A stretch of DNA of 64,000 bases, taken from Bacillus_BA songklensis. Lineage in GTDB: Bacteria; Bacillota; Bacilli; Bacillales; Bacillaceae_H. The translations under genes were made by a program, and so were the position numbers. The stretch lies in the NCBI RefSeq assembly GCF_042649685.1, contig NZ_JBHRZT010000073.1, positions 372,001-436,000 of the forward strand, given 5' to 3'. A model generated the notes under the pieces. The model did not search any database, had not been told where the DNA came from, and saw only the letters and a list, made by a program, of their open reading frames with translations. Shown here piece by piece: positions 42,340 through 51,521 of this stretch (positions are counted from its first letter, which is position 1; each line of letters starts with the position of its first letter).

Positions 42340-43257
42340 ATGGAACAGGTAATGCGGAATTTTTTCTTGTTCCTATCAAAAAACAAAGCACTCACAAAGC
42401 TGGCCAAGAAGTATGGATTACGCTTCGGTGCATCTCGTTTTGTAGCAGGAGAAACAATTGATTTAGCGATTAAAGCAATCAAGGATTTGAATAAAAGAGG
42501 CTTAGCTGTGACCGTCGATTACCTGGGTGAGTTTATAGATAATGAAAGAGAAGCAAACGAAATGGCTGATCAATCCATTGAAGCAATGAAAGCGATCAGC
42601 CGTGAAAAGCTTGATGCTCAACTCTCCCTTAAGCTGACCTCGATGGGACTTGATGTTTCAGATGAAGTGGTACTGGGGAATATGCGCCGGCTTTTAGAGA
42701 GTGCAAAGGACAATGGGGTATTTGTAACGATTGATATGGAAGATTATTCACGCTGCCAAAAAACAATTGAAATCTTTAAACAGCTGAAAGAGAAACATGA
42801 CAACGTAGGAACAGTTATTCAAGCCTATTTATATCGGGCGGAGAAGGATATTGCAGATTTAAATGAGTACCGTCCCCATTTGCGTCTTGTAAAAGGAGCG
42901 TACAAAGAATCGCCTCAAGTAGCCTTTCCAGAAAAGAAAGATGTAGACGAGAACTTTAAAAAGATTATTAAACAACATTTGCTGAATGGAAATTATACAG
43001 CGGTCGCTACACATGATGAGGTGATTATCGAGTACACGAAGCAGCTAGTAAAAGAACATGGGATCCCCAATGATCAGTTTGAGTTTCAGATGTTGTACGG
43101 AATCCGTCCGGAGAGACAGGATGAGCTTGTGAAGGAAGGTTACAGGATGAGAGTGTATGTACCATATGGAGTCGATTGGTACGGCTATTTCATGCGGCGA
43201 TTAGCAGAGCGCCCGGCAAACGTTGCATTTGTGCTAAAAGGTATCCTCAAAAAATAA
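42340..43257 (+). CDS. fadM: Proline dehydrogenase
   Basis: It oxidises proline to pyrroline-5-carboxylate with FAD. 305 aa, the TIM-barrel PRODH domain only, as in B. subtilis FadM (YusM). 'FVTIDMEDYSRCQKT', 'VIQAYLYRAEKDI', 'LRLVKGAYKE', 'ATHDEVII' and 'YGVDWYGYFMRRLAERPAN' are PRODH motifs with the proline-binding Arg pair. ATG 42340 follows AGGAGGGG. The upstream extension to 42253 is rejected. Its neighbourhood with fadNAE matches B. subtilis, where it belongs to the FadR regulon. Confidence 0.87.
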   Translation: MEQVMRNFFLFLSKNKALTKLAKKYGLRFGASRFVAGETIDLAIKAIKDLNKRGLAVTVDYLGEFIDNEREANEMADQSIEAMKAISREKLDAQLSLKLTSMGLDVSDEVVLGNMRRLLESAKDNGVFVTIDMEDYSRCQKTIEIFKQLKEKHDNVGTVIQAYLYRAEKDIADLNEYRPHLRLVKGAYKESPQVAFPEKKDVDENFKKIIKQHLLNGNYTAVATHDEVIIEYTKQLVKEHGIPNDQFEFQMLYGIRPERQDELVKEGYRMRVYVPYGVDWYGYFMRRLAERPANVAFVLKGILKK

Positions 43258-43341
43258 AAATCAAGTTTTTTGATTGATTGGAGACTTATGGGACAGCTTC
43301 TAAGTAAACTCAATGTTAAGCTACAATATTTTTAGAATGAA

Positions 43342-43391
43342 TGAACCGCCACTGAGATGATCGGTTTGAGCATTTTTATCGTGACGGTTCA
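43342..43391. repeat. R2-family hairpin repeat, between fadM and yuzL
   Basis: TGAACCGCCAC pairs with GTGACGGTTCA, with a central 'GAGATGATCGGTTTGAGC' part. A 'CCCTTTTTTATT' run follows, so it probably works as a terminator for the convergent genes. Confidence 0.6.
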
Positions 43392-43401
43392 AATCCCTTT
43401 T

Positions 43402-43551
43402 TTATTCGTCCTGCATATTTTGCTTTTTGTATTGTTGATTTTGCGAAGTGCGTTTGCCTCCGCCATCCCTTTCAATGTTTGGGCCGGCATTTCCTTTCAC
43501 ACTAGCCGCACTGACTCCTGCTTTGGAAGGACTTTTCTTTAAACGTGCCAT
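43402..43551 (-). CDS. yuzL: YuzL family small protein
   Basis: 49 aa ('MARLKKSPSKAGVSAASVKG' ... 'QYKKQNMQDE'), basic and rich in Ser, Gly, Lys and Gln, as expected for this small Bacillus family of unknown function. ATG 43551 has a strong GGAGGTG site 7 bases upstream. It lies between fadM and fadN, close to the coat-protein genes, as in B. subtilis. Spore-related expression is plausible but not shown by the sequence. Confidence 0.75.
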   Translation of the reverse strand: MARLKKSPSKAGVSAASVKGNAGPNIERDGGGKRTSQNQQYKKQNMQDE

Positions 43552-43710
43552 CACAATCACCTCCAGTTATTAGATTGCCCATCACAGCAGAAATCATTTA
43601 TCTTAAGATGTCGGGATTGACGTCAGGTATAACAGGAGAGCCAGAGGGAGAAGCCTGGAGAAATTAGAATATATTTTTTATGCAAAACTGCCTGTTTTTT
43701 AGTTTTTATA

Positions 43711-43739
43711 TTGCGAAAATTCACAAAATAATCTATATT
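43711..43739 (+). promoter_or_regulatory. Sigma-A promoter of the fadNAE operon
   Basis: TTGCGA (43711-43716), 17-bp spacer, TATATT (43734-43739). The FadR-type operator lies about 45 bp downstream and would block elongation. Confidence 0.55.
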
Positions 43740-43782
43740 AAATTTAGAGAGAAGGGAAATTATCATTTTTTTGATCATAAAA

Positions 43783-43800
43783 TGAATGAGTATTCATTCA
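43783..43800. promoter_or_regulatory. FadR operator
   Basis: TGAATGAGTATTCATTCA matches the B. subtilis FadR consensus TGAATGAMTANTCATTCA at all but one degenerate position. It lies 20 bp upstream of the fadN start, indicating repression that is relieved by long-chain acyl-CoA. Confidence 0.88.
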
Positions 43801-43820
43801 AGATCTAAAGGGGGATATGT

Positions 43821-46205
43821 ATGAGCTTACAAATTCGAAAGGCAGCTGTACTTGGCTCCGGTGTGATGGGATCAGGTATTGCAGCGCACTTAGCAAATAT
43901 CGGAATTCCAACATTATTGCTTGATATTGTGCCTGCCCAACTAACAAAAGAGGAAGAGGCAAAAGGATTGACATTAGAAGATATGTCAGTGCGCAACCGT
44001 CTTAGTACAGGTGCGCTACAAAAATTATTAAAACAGAAACCAGCTCCGCTAACCTCAAAAGAAAACCTTGCTTTGATTCAAGCAGGAAATTTAGAAGACG
44101 ATTTAGAAAAGTTAGCGGATTGTGATTGGATTATTGAAGTAGTCGTTGAAAATCTAGAAGTTAAAAAGCAATTATTCAATAAAATTGATACAGTGAGAAA
44201 ACAGGGAAGCATCGTAAGCTCCAACACCTCGGGTATTTCTGTTCACGCAATGGCAGAGGGCAGATCAGAAGACTTCAAACAGCATTTCTTAGGCACACAC
44301 TTTTTTAACCCGCCTCGTTACTTAAAACTTCTTGAGATTATTCCAACAAAAGATACAAAAACAGAAGTCGTTGAATTTATGCAAACATTCGGTGAGGATG
44401 CGCTTGGCAAAGGGGTCGTTCTTGCGAAGGATACACCAAACTTTATTGCCAACCGTATCGGGACATATGGCTTGCTCGTAACAGTCCGGGAAATGCTAAA
44501 AGGCGGTTACGGTGTCGGTGAAGTTGATTCTGTTACAGGTCCTTTGATTGGACGCCCCAAAAGTGCTACTTTCCGTACCCTTGATGTTGTTGGTTTGGAT
44601 ACATTCATCCATGTGGCGAACAATGTGTACGAAAAAGTTGAGGGTGATGAAAAAGCCGTTTTTGAAGTACCCTCCTTTATGAAGCAAATGCTTCAAAAAG
44701 GTTGGCTTGGAAGTAAATCAGGCCAAGGTTTCTTCTTGAAGCAAGGGAAAGAAATTTTGGAATTAAATCCTCATACAATGGAATATGAGATACGCAAAAA
44801 GTTAAAAACGGGCTCCACTGAAATGAGCAAACAAGAAAAAGGCTTAGCGAATAAATTGAAAGCGCTTCTATACGCGGATGACCGCGCAGGTTCACTGCTT
44901 TGGAACATCATCAGCCCTGTGCTGATTTATTCGGCCCAGCTAAAAGATGAAATCGCGGATAACATTGCAGCCATTGACCGTGCGATGAAATGGGGCTTCG
45001 GATGGGAACTGGGGCCGTTTGAAACATGGGATGCCATAGGCGTACGGCGCTCTGTTCAGAAGATGGAGGAAAAGGGTGCGAAGGTTCCGGATTGGGTTAA
45101 ATCGATGTTAGAAGAAGGATTTGAATCGTTCTACCAGAAGCAGGAGGGCGCTGTCTATTTTTATGATAACGGTGATTATTGCCTGCTTGCTGAAAACAAA
45201 AAAGTTATCCATTTAAAATCCCTCAAAGAACAAAACAAAGTGATCAAGAAGAACAGTGGTGCAAGTTTAATTGATTTGGGAGATGATGTAGCCTGTCTTG
45301 AGTTTACATCTCCAAACAATGCAATCGGGCTGGATATTATCCAGATGATTAACTTTGCCATAGAGGAAGTCGGGCGCAATTACAAGGGTCTTGTGATTGG
45401 GAATCAGGCGAAAAATTTCTGTGTCGGTGCAAACCTGGCAATGATTTTAATGGAAGCACAAGATGACAACTATTTTGAAATTGAGATGGTCGTTCGTCAG
45501 TTCCAACAAGCGATGATGAACATTAAATACAGCTCCAAGCCGGTTGTTGCCGCTCCGTTTGGCATGACACTTGGGGGCGGAACGGAAATCTGTCTGCCAG
45601 CAAGCAGAACTCAGGCTTCAAGTGAGACATATATGGGTCTTGTAGAAGTCGGCGTTGGCCTGATCCCTGGGGGCGGCGGTAATAAAGAGCTTTATATCAA
45701 ACATTTAAATAATATGGCAAACAACGTAGATTTCGATCTCCAAAAAGTTGCCAACAAAGTGTTTGAAACGATTGCTATGGCGAAAGTATCGACATCCGCT
45801 GCAGAGGCACGCAGTTCGAACTTCCTTGATAAAAAAGATGGCATCAGCGTAAATGGGGATCATCTCTTACATGATGCAAAGCAAGCAGTCATCCATTTAT
45901 TCGAAGAAGGATATCAACCGCCGGTGCGTAAAAAAGTTCCGGTAGTAGGTGAAACAGGATATGCAACCCTATTGCTCGGTGCCCAAGGATTAAAATACTC
46001 TGGTTACATTTCTGAACATGACTACAAAATTGCCCAAAAGCTAGCTTATGTAATTGCAGGAGGCAAGGTACCATATGGAACGGAAGTAGATGAGCAATAT
46101 TTATTAGATTTAGAGAGAGAAGCGTTCTTAAGTCTTGTGGGAGAAGCGAAATCTCAGCAACGTATGCAGCACATGCTGTTAAAAGGAAAACCATTGCGTA
46201 ACTAA
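43821..46205 (+). CDS. fadN: 3-hydroxyacyl-CoA dehydrogenase/enoyl-CoA hydratase
   Basis: A bifunctional beta-oxidation enzyme, 794 aa. The N-terminal NAD-binding domain is 'KAAVLGSGVMGSGIAAHLAN'. 'LGTHFFNPPRYLKLLEIIP' is the 3-hydroxyacyl-CoA dehydrogenase signature with its His, and the C-terminal half carries the crotonase-type 'PVVAAPFGMTLGGGTEICL' and 'GVGLIPGGGGNKEL' segments. It heads the fadN-fadA-fadE operon under FadR. AAGGGGG precedes ATG 43821. Confidence 0.95.
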   Translation: MSLQIRKAAVLGSGVMGSGIAAHLANIGIPTLLLDIVPAQLTKEEEAKGLTLEDMSVRNRLSTGALQKLLKQKPAPLTSKENLALIQAGNLEDDLEKLADCDWIIEVVVENLEVKKQLFNKIDTVRKQGSIVSSNTSGISVHAMAEGRSEDFKQHFLGTHFFNPPRYLKLLEIIPTKDTKTEVVEFMQTFGEDALGKGVVLAKDTPNFIANRIGTYGLLVTVREMLKGGYGVGEVDSVTGPLIGRPKSATFRTLDVVGLDTFIHVANNVYEKVEGDEKAVFEVPSFMKQMLQKGWLGSKSGQGFFLKQGKEILELNPHTMEYEIRKKLKTGSTEMSKQEKGLANKLKALLYADDRAGSLLWNIISPVLIYSAQLKDEIADNIAAIDRAMKWGFGWELGPFETWDAIGVRRSVQKMEEKGAKVPDWVKSMLEEGFESFYQKQEGAVYFYDNGDYCLLAENKKVIHLKSLKEQNKVIKKNSGASLIDLGDDVACLEFTSPNNAIGLDIIQMINFAIEEVGRNYKGLVIGNQAKNFCVGANLAMILMEAQDDNYFEIEMVVRQFQQAMMNIKYSSKPVVAAPFGMTLGGGTEICLPASRTQASSETYMGLVEVGVGLIPGGGGNKELYIKHLNNMANNVDFDLQKVANKVFETIAMAKVSTSAAEARSSNFLDKKDGISVNGDHLLHDAKQAVIHLFEEGYQPPVRKKVPVVGETGYATLLLGAQGLKYSGYISEHDYKIAQKLAYVIAGGKVPYGTEVDEQYLLDLEREAFLSLVGEAKSQQRMQHMLLKGKPLRN

Positions 46206-46217
46206 GGGGGATGAATC

Positions 46218-47393
46218 ATGAGGGAAGCGGTCATTGTAGCCGGTGCCAGAACACCGGTCGGAAAAGCGAAAAAAGGGACACTTGCTAATGTACGCCCAGA
46301 CGATTTAGGCGCATTAGCAGTGAAAGAAACATTAAAAAGGGCAGGGAATTATGAAGGACCGATTGATGATTTAATTTTTGGCTGTGCGATGCCGGAAGCA
46401 GAGCAAGGGTTAAATATGGCACGAAACATCGGAGCTTTAGCGGGGCTTCCGTACACCGTGCCTGCCATTACGATCAACCGCTATTGTTCTTCAGGCTTAC
46501 AAAGCATTGCTTTCGGGGCAGAGCGAATCATGCTTGGCCATTCCGAGGTCGTATTGGCCGGTGGAGCCGAATCAATGAGTTTAGTACCGATGACAGGCCA
46601 TGTTGTTCGACCAAATGTCAAATTGGTCGAAAACGCACCTGAATACTATATGGGAATGGGTCATACTGCAGAGCGAGTTGCCCTGAAATATGGTATTACA
46701 CGTGAAGAGCAAGATGCGTTTGCGGTACGCAGCCACCAACGGGCAGCGCGGGCACTTCAAGAAGGTAAATTCAATGACGAAATGGTCCCTGTGGAAGTGA
46801 CGATTCGCAAAGTCGATCAAAACAACAAACTGCAAGAACAAACCATTCTTTTCTCACAAGATGAAGGAGTTCGTCCTGATACATCTTTACAGGGATTAAG
46901 CAGGCTGCGCCCGGCTTTCTCCGTAACAGGCTCGGTTACCGCAGGGAACTCATCTCAAATAAGTGATGGAGCAGCTGCAGTTTTGATCATGGATCGCGAG
47001 AAAGCGGAAGCAGAGGGATTGAAGCCGCTGGCTAAATTCCGTTCTTTTGCCGTCGGAGGAGTCCCGCCGGAGGTAATGGGAGTCGGTCCAGTAGTTGCCA
47101 TTCCTAAAGCGCTGAAACTGGCTGGGCTGGAAGTATCAGATATCGGGCTATTTGAGTTAAATGAGGCGTTTGCTTCACAAGCAATCCAAGTCATACGCGA
47201 ACTTGGGCTTGATCAGGAAAAAGTGAATGTAAACGGTGGTGCAATCGCCCTTGGTCATCCGTTGGGGTGTACAGGAGCAAAGCTAACCTTAAGCATAATC
47301 AATGAAATGAAGCGCAGAAATGAACAATTTGGTGTTGTGACCATGTGTATCGGTGGAGGTATGGGAGCTGCCGGCGTGTTTGAATTACTTTAA
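46218..47393 (+). CDS. fadA: Acetyl-CoA acyltransferase (3-ketoacyl-CoA thiolase)
   Basis: It performs the last step of beta-oxidation, thiolysis of 3-ketoacyl-CoA. 391 aa. Acyl-binding Cys90 lies in 'INRYCSSGLQSIA', the catalytic His in 'GGAIALGHPLGCTGAKL', and the second Cys in 'CIGGGMGAAGVFELL'. It follows fadN by 12 bp with AAGGGGG before the ATG. Confidence 0.95.
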   Translation: MREAVIVAGARTPVGKAKKGTLANVRPDDLGALAVKETLKRAGNYEGPIDDLIFGCAMPEAEQGLNMARNIGALAGLPYTVPAITINRYCSSGLQSIAFGAERIMLGHSEVVLAGGAESMSLVPMTGHVVRPNVKLVENAPEYYMGMGHTAERVALKYGITREEQDAFAVRSHQRAARALQEGKFNDEMVPVEVTIRKVDQNNKLQEQTILFSQDEGVRPDTSLQGLSRLRPAFSVTGSVTAGNSSQISDGAAAVLIMDREKAEAEGLKPLAKFRSFAVGGVPPEVMGVGPVVAIPKALKLAGLEVSDIGLFELNEAFASQAIQVIRELGLDQEKVNVNGGAIALGHPLGCTGAKLTLSIINEMKRRNEQFGVVTMCIGGGMGAAGVFELL

Positions 47394-47415
47394 TTAAACA
47401 AGGGGGAGAAAAAGG

Positions 47416-49200
47416 ATGTCTAATCAAACAGGAAAAATGGTTAAAGGTGGAAGCTTTCTTATTGAAGATGTATTACCATCCCAGGTGTACACACCGGAGG
47501 ATTACACAGATGAGCATAAAATGATTGCAAAAACGACGGAAGATTATGTGGAAAATGAAGTGTTGCCGGAAGTGGAACATTTGGAAAATCATGAGTTTGA
47601 TCGTTCTGTTAAGTTATTAAAGCAAGCTGGGGACTTGGGCTTATTGGGTGCTGATGTACCGGAAGAATACGGAGGTTTAGGATTAGATAAAATCAGCTCA
47701 GCTCTTATTGCTGAAAAAATGTCCCGTGCCGGCGGATTCTCGATTTCCCACGGCGCCCATGTAGGAATCGGTTCCCTTCCGATTGTGCTGTTTGGTACGG
47801 AAGAGCAAAAACAAAAATACTTACCTGCCCTGGCAACAGGTGAAAAATTAGCGGCCTATGCCCTAACAGAGCCTGGATCAGGTTCAGATGCTCTAGGAGC
47901 GAAAACAACAGCGCGTTTAAACGCAGAAGGCACTCACTACATCCTAAACGGTGAAAAGCAATGGATTACAAATGCGGGCTTTGCGGATGTATTCGTTGTA
48001 TACGCGAAAATTGACGGTGAGCAGTTCTCGGCATTTATCGTAGAACGCGAGTTCCCTGGCGTCTCGACAGGCGCGGAAGAAAAGAAAATGGGTATTAAGA
48101 GTTCCTCTACTAGAACGCTAATCTTAGAAGACGCTCTCGTTCCAAAGGAAAACTTACTGGGTGAAGCCGGTAAAGGACATGTGATTGCATTTAATATCTT
48201 AAATATCGGCCGCTACAAACTAGGAGTCGGCGGTGTCGGAGCGGGTAAACGCGCGCTTGAAGTCACAGTTCAATATGCAAATCAACGTCAACAATTTAAA
48301 ACACCAATTTCTCAATTCTCTTTAACACAAGAAAAACTAGCAACGATGGGCGCAAAATTGTATGCGACAGAAAGCTCTGTTTACCGTACAGTAGGTCTAT
48401 TTGAAGACCGGATGGGAGGCTTATCGGAGGCAGAAGTGAAAGATGGTAAAGCGGTTGCTGCTTCTATTGCAGAATATGCGATTGAATGTTCTTTAAATAA
48501 AGTATTTGCAACAGAAACGCTTGATTACATCGTGGATGAAGGGGTTCAAATCCATGGTGGATACGGTTTTATGGCCGAGTATGAAATTGAGCGCATGTAC
48601 CGTGACTCCCGCATCAACCGCATTTTTGAAGGGACAAATGAAATTAACCGTTTATTAGTGCCAGGGACATATTTACGCAAAGCAATGAAGGGTGAGCTGC
48701 CTTTATTGCAAAAAGCACAGGTCTTACAAGAAGAATTGATGATGTTAATGCCTGAAGAAGTGGGCGACGGTGTTCTAGAGCAAGAAAAATATTTAGTGAA
48801 GAACGCGAAGAAAATTGCTTTAATGATCACGGGCCTCGCTGCTCAAAAATACGGCAAAGCGTTAGAGAAGGAACAAGAGATTCTTGTGAACATTGCCGAT
48901 ATTATCAGCAATGTGTATGCGATGGAATCAGCGTTGCTTCGCACAGGAAAGGCAATCGAGAAAACGGGTGTAGAGAAAAACCAGTTGAAAGTATTGTATA
49001 CGCAAGTATTCTGCCAAGAGGCATTCAATGAAATCGAAGCGCATGCGAAAGAAACATTAGTGGCGGTTGAACAAGGAGATAGGCTCCGCATGATGTTTTC
49101 TGCTCTTCGCAAACTTACAAGGCATACACCAATCAATGTCATCGGCAAAAAACGTGAAATTGCCAAAGTGCTTATTGATGCTGAGCGCTATGTAGTGTAA
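47416..49200 (+). CDS. fadE: Acyl-CoA dehydrogenase
   Basis: A 594-aa FAD-dependent dehydrogenase with a C-terminal extension of about 180 aa, as in B. subtilis FadE. 'YALTEPGSGSDALGAKTTA' and 'WITNAGFADVFVVYAK' form the FAD/substrate pocket; 'QIHGGYGFMAEYEIERMYRDSR' and 'IFEGTNEINRLL' are C-terminal signatures. It is the third gene of the operon, 22 bp after fadA. Membrane attachment is not evident. Confidence 0.94.
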   Translation: MSNQTGKMVKGGSFLIEDVLPSQVYTPEDYTDEHKMIAKTTEDYVENEVLPEVEHLENHEFDRSVKLLKQAGDLGLLGADVPEEYGGLGLDKISSALIAEKMSRAGGFSISHGAHVGIGSLPIVLFGTEEQKQKYLPALATGEKLAAYALTEPGSGSDALGAKTTARLNAEGTHYILNGEKQWITNAGFADVFVVYAKIDGEQFSAFIVEREFPGVSTGAEEKKMGIKSSSTRTLILEDALVPKENLLGEAGKGHVIAFNILNIGRYKLGVGGVGAGKRALEVTVQYANQRQQFKTPISQFSLTQEKLATMGAKLYATESSVYRTVGLFEDRMGGLSEAEVKDGKAVAASIAEYAIECSLNKVFATETLDYIVDEGVQIHGGYGFMAEYEIERMYRDSRINRIFEGTNEINRLLVPGTYLRKAMKGELPLLQKAQVLQEELMMLMPEEVGDGVLEQEKYLVKNAKKIALMITGLAAQKYGKALEKEQEILVNIADIISNVYAMESALLRTGKAIEKTGVEKNQLKVLYTQVFCQEAFNEIEAHAKETLVAVEQGDRLRMMFSALRKLTRHTPINVIGKKREIAKVLIDAERYVV

Positions 49201-49214
49201 TGATTGTTTGTCAG

Positions 49215-49237
49215 CCTCCCGGGTTAATTTCGGGAGG
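49215..49237 (+). terminator. Hairpin after fadE
   Basis: CCTCCCG (49215-49221) pairs with CGGGAGG (49231-49237), without a clear T run. It probably stabilises or terminates the fad mRNA. Confidence 0.5.
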
Positions 49238-49392
49238 GTTGCATAGTTTGCTCCTATCAAGATCATGAATAAGATTACCGTCCGTTAAAACATAATTATA
49301 TCAACTCATCTTATCATTCTGGCATAATCGATGTGATCTTTTGGTGTTCAAACGGGTGGCTGAAAGCAACGATATATTAAAGGTGTTTTTAT

Positions 49393-49484
49393 ATAAGGAT
49401 TTGCCAAGAGACCGTAAGGTAACTTGGCAAATCCTTATGCTTTTCCAGAACGGGGGAAAGTTTTTCTCTCCCGTACCGGAAAAG
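49393..49484 (-). repeat. R1-family structured repeat, reverse copy in the conserved backbone
   Basis: On the minus strand hairpin 1 is CTTTTCC..GG/..GGAAAAG (49440-49484, with inner ACGGGAG/CCCCCGT). Hairpin 2 is ATAAGGATTTGCCAAG/CTTGGCAAATCCTTAT with an apical ACC-TTAC-GGT (49393-49438). Terminal repeats are not clear. The rest of the gap (49241-49564) holds no gene; a promoter for yusI presumably lies near 49500-49545. Confidence 0.7.
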
Positions 49485-49564
49485 TAGGTCTAGATAGTAT
49501 GAAAAGAAAAAAAGGATGTGTTAAAATACGAAAAAAGTCTAAAATAAATAGGTAGGTGTTGTTT

Positions 49565-49921
49565 ATGGCGCTAAAGTTTTATACATACCCGAAATGCGGA
49601 ACATGCCGCAAAGCGAAAAAATGGCTGGATGACAATGGTGTACCATATGAAGAGATTCATATCGTAGAAAACCCTCCGTCCAAAGAAGAAATCAAAGCGT
49701 ACTATGAGAAAAGCGAATTAGAACTGAAAAAGCTTTTTAATACAAGTGGAATGAAATATCGTGAACTTGGATTAAAAGACAAAATCAAAACGGCAACAGA
49801 AGAGGAGCTGCTCGACTTGCTGGCATCGGATGGCATGCTGATCAAGCGCCCGCTTGTCACTGATGGAAAGCATGTGACGGTAGGGTTCAAGGAAGAACAA
49901 TTTGAGGAATTATGGTCATAA
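49565..49921 (+). CDS. yusI: Spx/ArsC-family protein YusI
   Basis: 118 aa. It has a thioredoxin-like ArsC fold with 'FYTYPKCGTCRKAKKWL' (Cys-Gly-Thr-Cys) at the N-terminus and 'MLIKRPLVTDGKHVTVGF' near the C-terminus. The RBS is in GGTAGGTG. Function in Bacillus is not well defined; it may be a thiol reductase. The position between fadE and gcvH matches B. subtilis. Confidence 0.87.
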   Translation: MALKFYTYPKCGTCRKAKKWLDDNGVPYEEIHIVENPPSKEEIKAYYEKSELELKKLFNTSGMKYRELGLKDKIKTATEEELLDLLASDGMLIKRPLVTDGKHVTVGFKEEQFEELWS

Positions 49922-50069
49922 TTTTTAGTACATAAAACTTTTTATTACATTAGAATACTTTCAAATAGAAAAAATGAACGAATTACGTTACACTAAATAG
50001 TAGCGTATTTGTAAAAAGATTCTATTTTTGATAAGTATTAAACTTTAGATGATTGTTGGAGGGATTAAG

Positions 50070-50453
50070 ATGAACACACCAAATGAATTACGTTATTCCG
50101 AAGAGCATGAGTGGGTAAAAACAGAAGGAAATGTAGTGCGTGTAGGGATTACAGATTTCGCTCAATCAGAGCTTGGAGATATCGTATTTGTTGAGCTGCC
50201 TGAAGTAGGCGCGACTGTACAAGCGGACGAGCCTTTCGGAAGCGTTGAATCTGTTAAAACAGTTTCTGAATTATACGCTCCAATTAGCGGTAAAGTGGTA
50301 GAAGTAAACGAAGATCTAAATGATAATCCTGAGTTTGTTAACGAGTCTCCATATGAAAAAGCATGGATGATCATCATTGAACCGTCTGATGCAAGTGAAG
50401 TAGACAAGCTTATGACAGCTGAAGAATATGAGAACATGGTAAACGAAGGATAA
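50070..50453 (+). CDS. gcvH: Glycine cleavage system H protein
   Basis: 127 aa. The lipoyl domain has the modified lysine Lys63 in 'GSVESVKTVSELYAP'. It carries the aminomethyl group in glycine cleavage and, in B. subtilis, serves as the lipoyl relay to other complexes. ATG 50070 follows TGGAGGG. It stands alone, away from gcvT/gcvP genes, as in B. subtilis (yusH). Confidence 0.94.
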   Translation: MNTPNELRYSEEHEWVKTEGNVVRVGITDFAQSELGDIVFVELPEVGATVQADEPFGSVESVKTVSELYAPISGKVVEVNEDLNDNPEFVNESPYEKAWMIIIEPSDASEVDKLMTAEEYENMVNEG

Positions 50454-50546
50454 TTCGCCATTAAAAAGCTGTTTCACTTCAGATTTTTTCTGATTGGTGC
50501 GGGCACTCTATGCCTAAAGGAACTTTAGGAAAGGGTGTCTGTTTTT

Positions 50547-50789
50547 ATGTTTGAGAAAAAAAAGATTGATGTGACTGATCGAATAACCGCTAAATTTCAT
50601 CAAGATGGCATGAATTTATATATGGAAAAACAGCCGATCGGAAGAGCCGTAATCGGAGAAAACGGATATAAGTATGAACTCGATCCAGGCTTTGAACATA
50701 ATCAATCCAAGTTTTATCAATACGCCGATGTGCCTTCTAAGACAGATGAAAAATATACAGATTGCGATGCTGAAGAGGGCTGGTGCTAG
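50547..50789 (+). CDS. yusG: YusG-like DUF2553 protein
   Basis: 80 aa, acidic ('FEKKKIDVTDRITAKFHQDG' ... 'DCDAEEGWC'). It is the standard neighbour between gcvH and yusF in Bacillus; function unknown. AAAGGGTG stands before ATG 50547 at a slightly long distance. A terminator follows directly. Confidence 0.8.
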   Translation: MFEKKKIDVTDRITAKFHQDGMNLYMEKQPIGRAVIGENGYKYELDPGFEHNQSKFYQYADVPSKTDEKYTDCDAEEGWC

Positions 50790-50799
50790 GAAATGGTGA

Positions 50800-50834
50800 A
50801 AAGACAGTGGGGATTGTTTCCGCTGTCTTTTTTT
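50800..50834 (+). terminator. Rho-independent terminator after yusG
   Basis: AAAGACAG...CTGTCTTT with inner GGA/TCC pairing, followed by a T run. Confidence 0.75.
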
Positions 50835-50930
50835 CAAAAGGTTTTTTGATAGTAACACCGCTGTCACGGCATCCGTTAGGAAGCTCATTTTTTCTTAAGA
50901 ACTTGTTAAGGAGTCATGCTGATTTTCACT

Positions 50931-51000
50931 ATTTTTGGCCCATCTTTGCCAATTCTCCTTTTCGCATACTTTTGGGAAAAGCTGAAGATGGGCCGAAAAT
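50931..51000. repeat. Long nested inverted repeat upstream of yusF
   Basis: ATTTTTGGCCCATCTTT (50931-50947) pairs with GAAGATGGGCCGAAAAT (50984-51000), and an inner CCTTTTC/GGGAAAAG pair lies inside. It is not a terminator of the usual type, as no T run follows. It sits in a 350-bp gap that otherwise shows nothing. Confidence 0.5.
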
Positions 51001-51142
51001 GAAGATAGATTCTCAAAATCGGTGTTTTTGAAAAGATTTTGTTAAATTCTTCTTAAAAAACAGGGGAACACATAGAAAGTAACGAATATCGTATAATGTA
51101 GGGATATCTTCGCCCTCGTATACAACTGATGAATAATGGGTG

Positions 51143-51499
51143 ATGGCTATGTTGGTAGAAGAGACTGGAAAAGTGATTATTGTGGAAGGCAGATCTGATA
51201 AGAAGCGAATCGAGAGTATTATTAAGGAGCCAATTGAAATTATTTGCACAAACGGCACCATTAGTGTGGCTCGGCTGGATGAGATCATTGACACAATTTA
51301 TCAGAAAGAGGTCTATATTCTGGTGGACTCAGATGACTCCGGAAATAAACTCCGAAAGCAATTTAAGCGGGAATTACCTGAGGCAGAACACCTATACATC
51401 GACAAAATGTATAGAGAAGTGGCTGCTGCACCTAAAAATCATATTGCGACCGTATTATTAAGTGCTAATATAGATGTAAATGCAGAATATTTAATATAA
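51143..51499 (+). CDS. yusF: Toprim-domain protein YusF
   Basis: 118 aa, a small TOPRIM protein: 'VIIVEGRSDKKRI' has the conserved Glu and 'VYILVDSDDSGNKLRKQF' the Asp-x-Asp. Such proteins relate to ribonuclease M5 or primase-like nucleic-acid enzymes; the target is unknown. The start could be GTG 51140, ATG 51143 or ATG 51149; none has a strong ribosome-binding site. It precedes yusE by 22 bp. Confidence 0.82.
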   Translation: MAMLVEETGKVIIVEGRSDKKRIESIIKEPIEIICTNGTISVARLDEIIDTIYQKEVYILVDSDDSGNKLRKQFKRELPEAEHLYIDKMYREVAAAPKNHIATVLLSANIDVNAEYLI

Positions 51500-51521
51500 A
51501 AATAGAAATGGATTGACCTTC

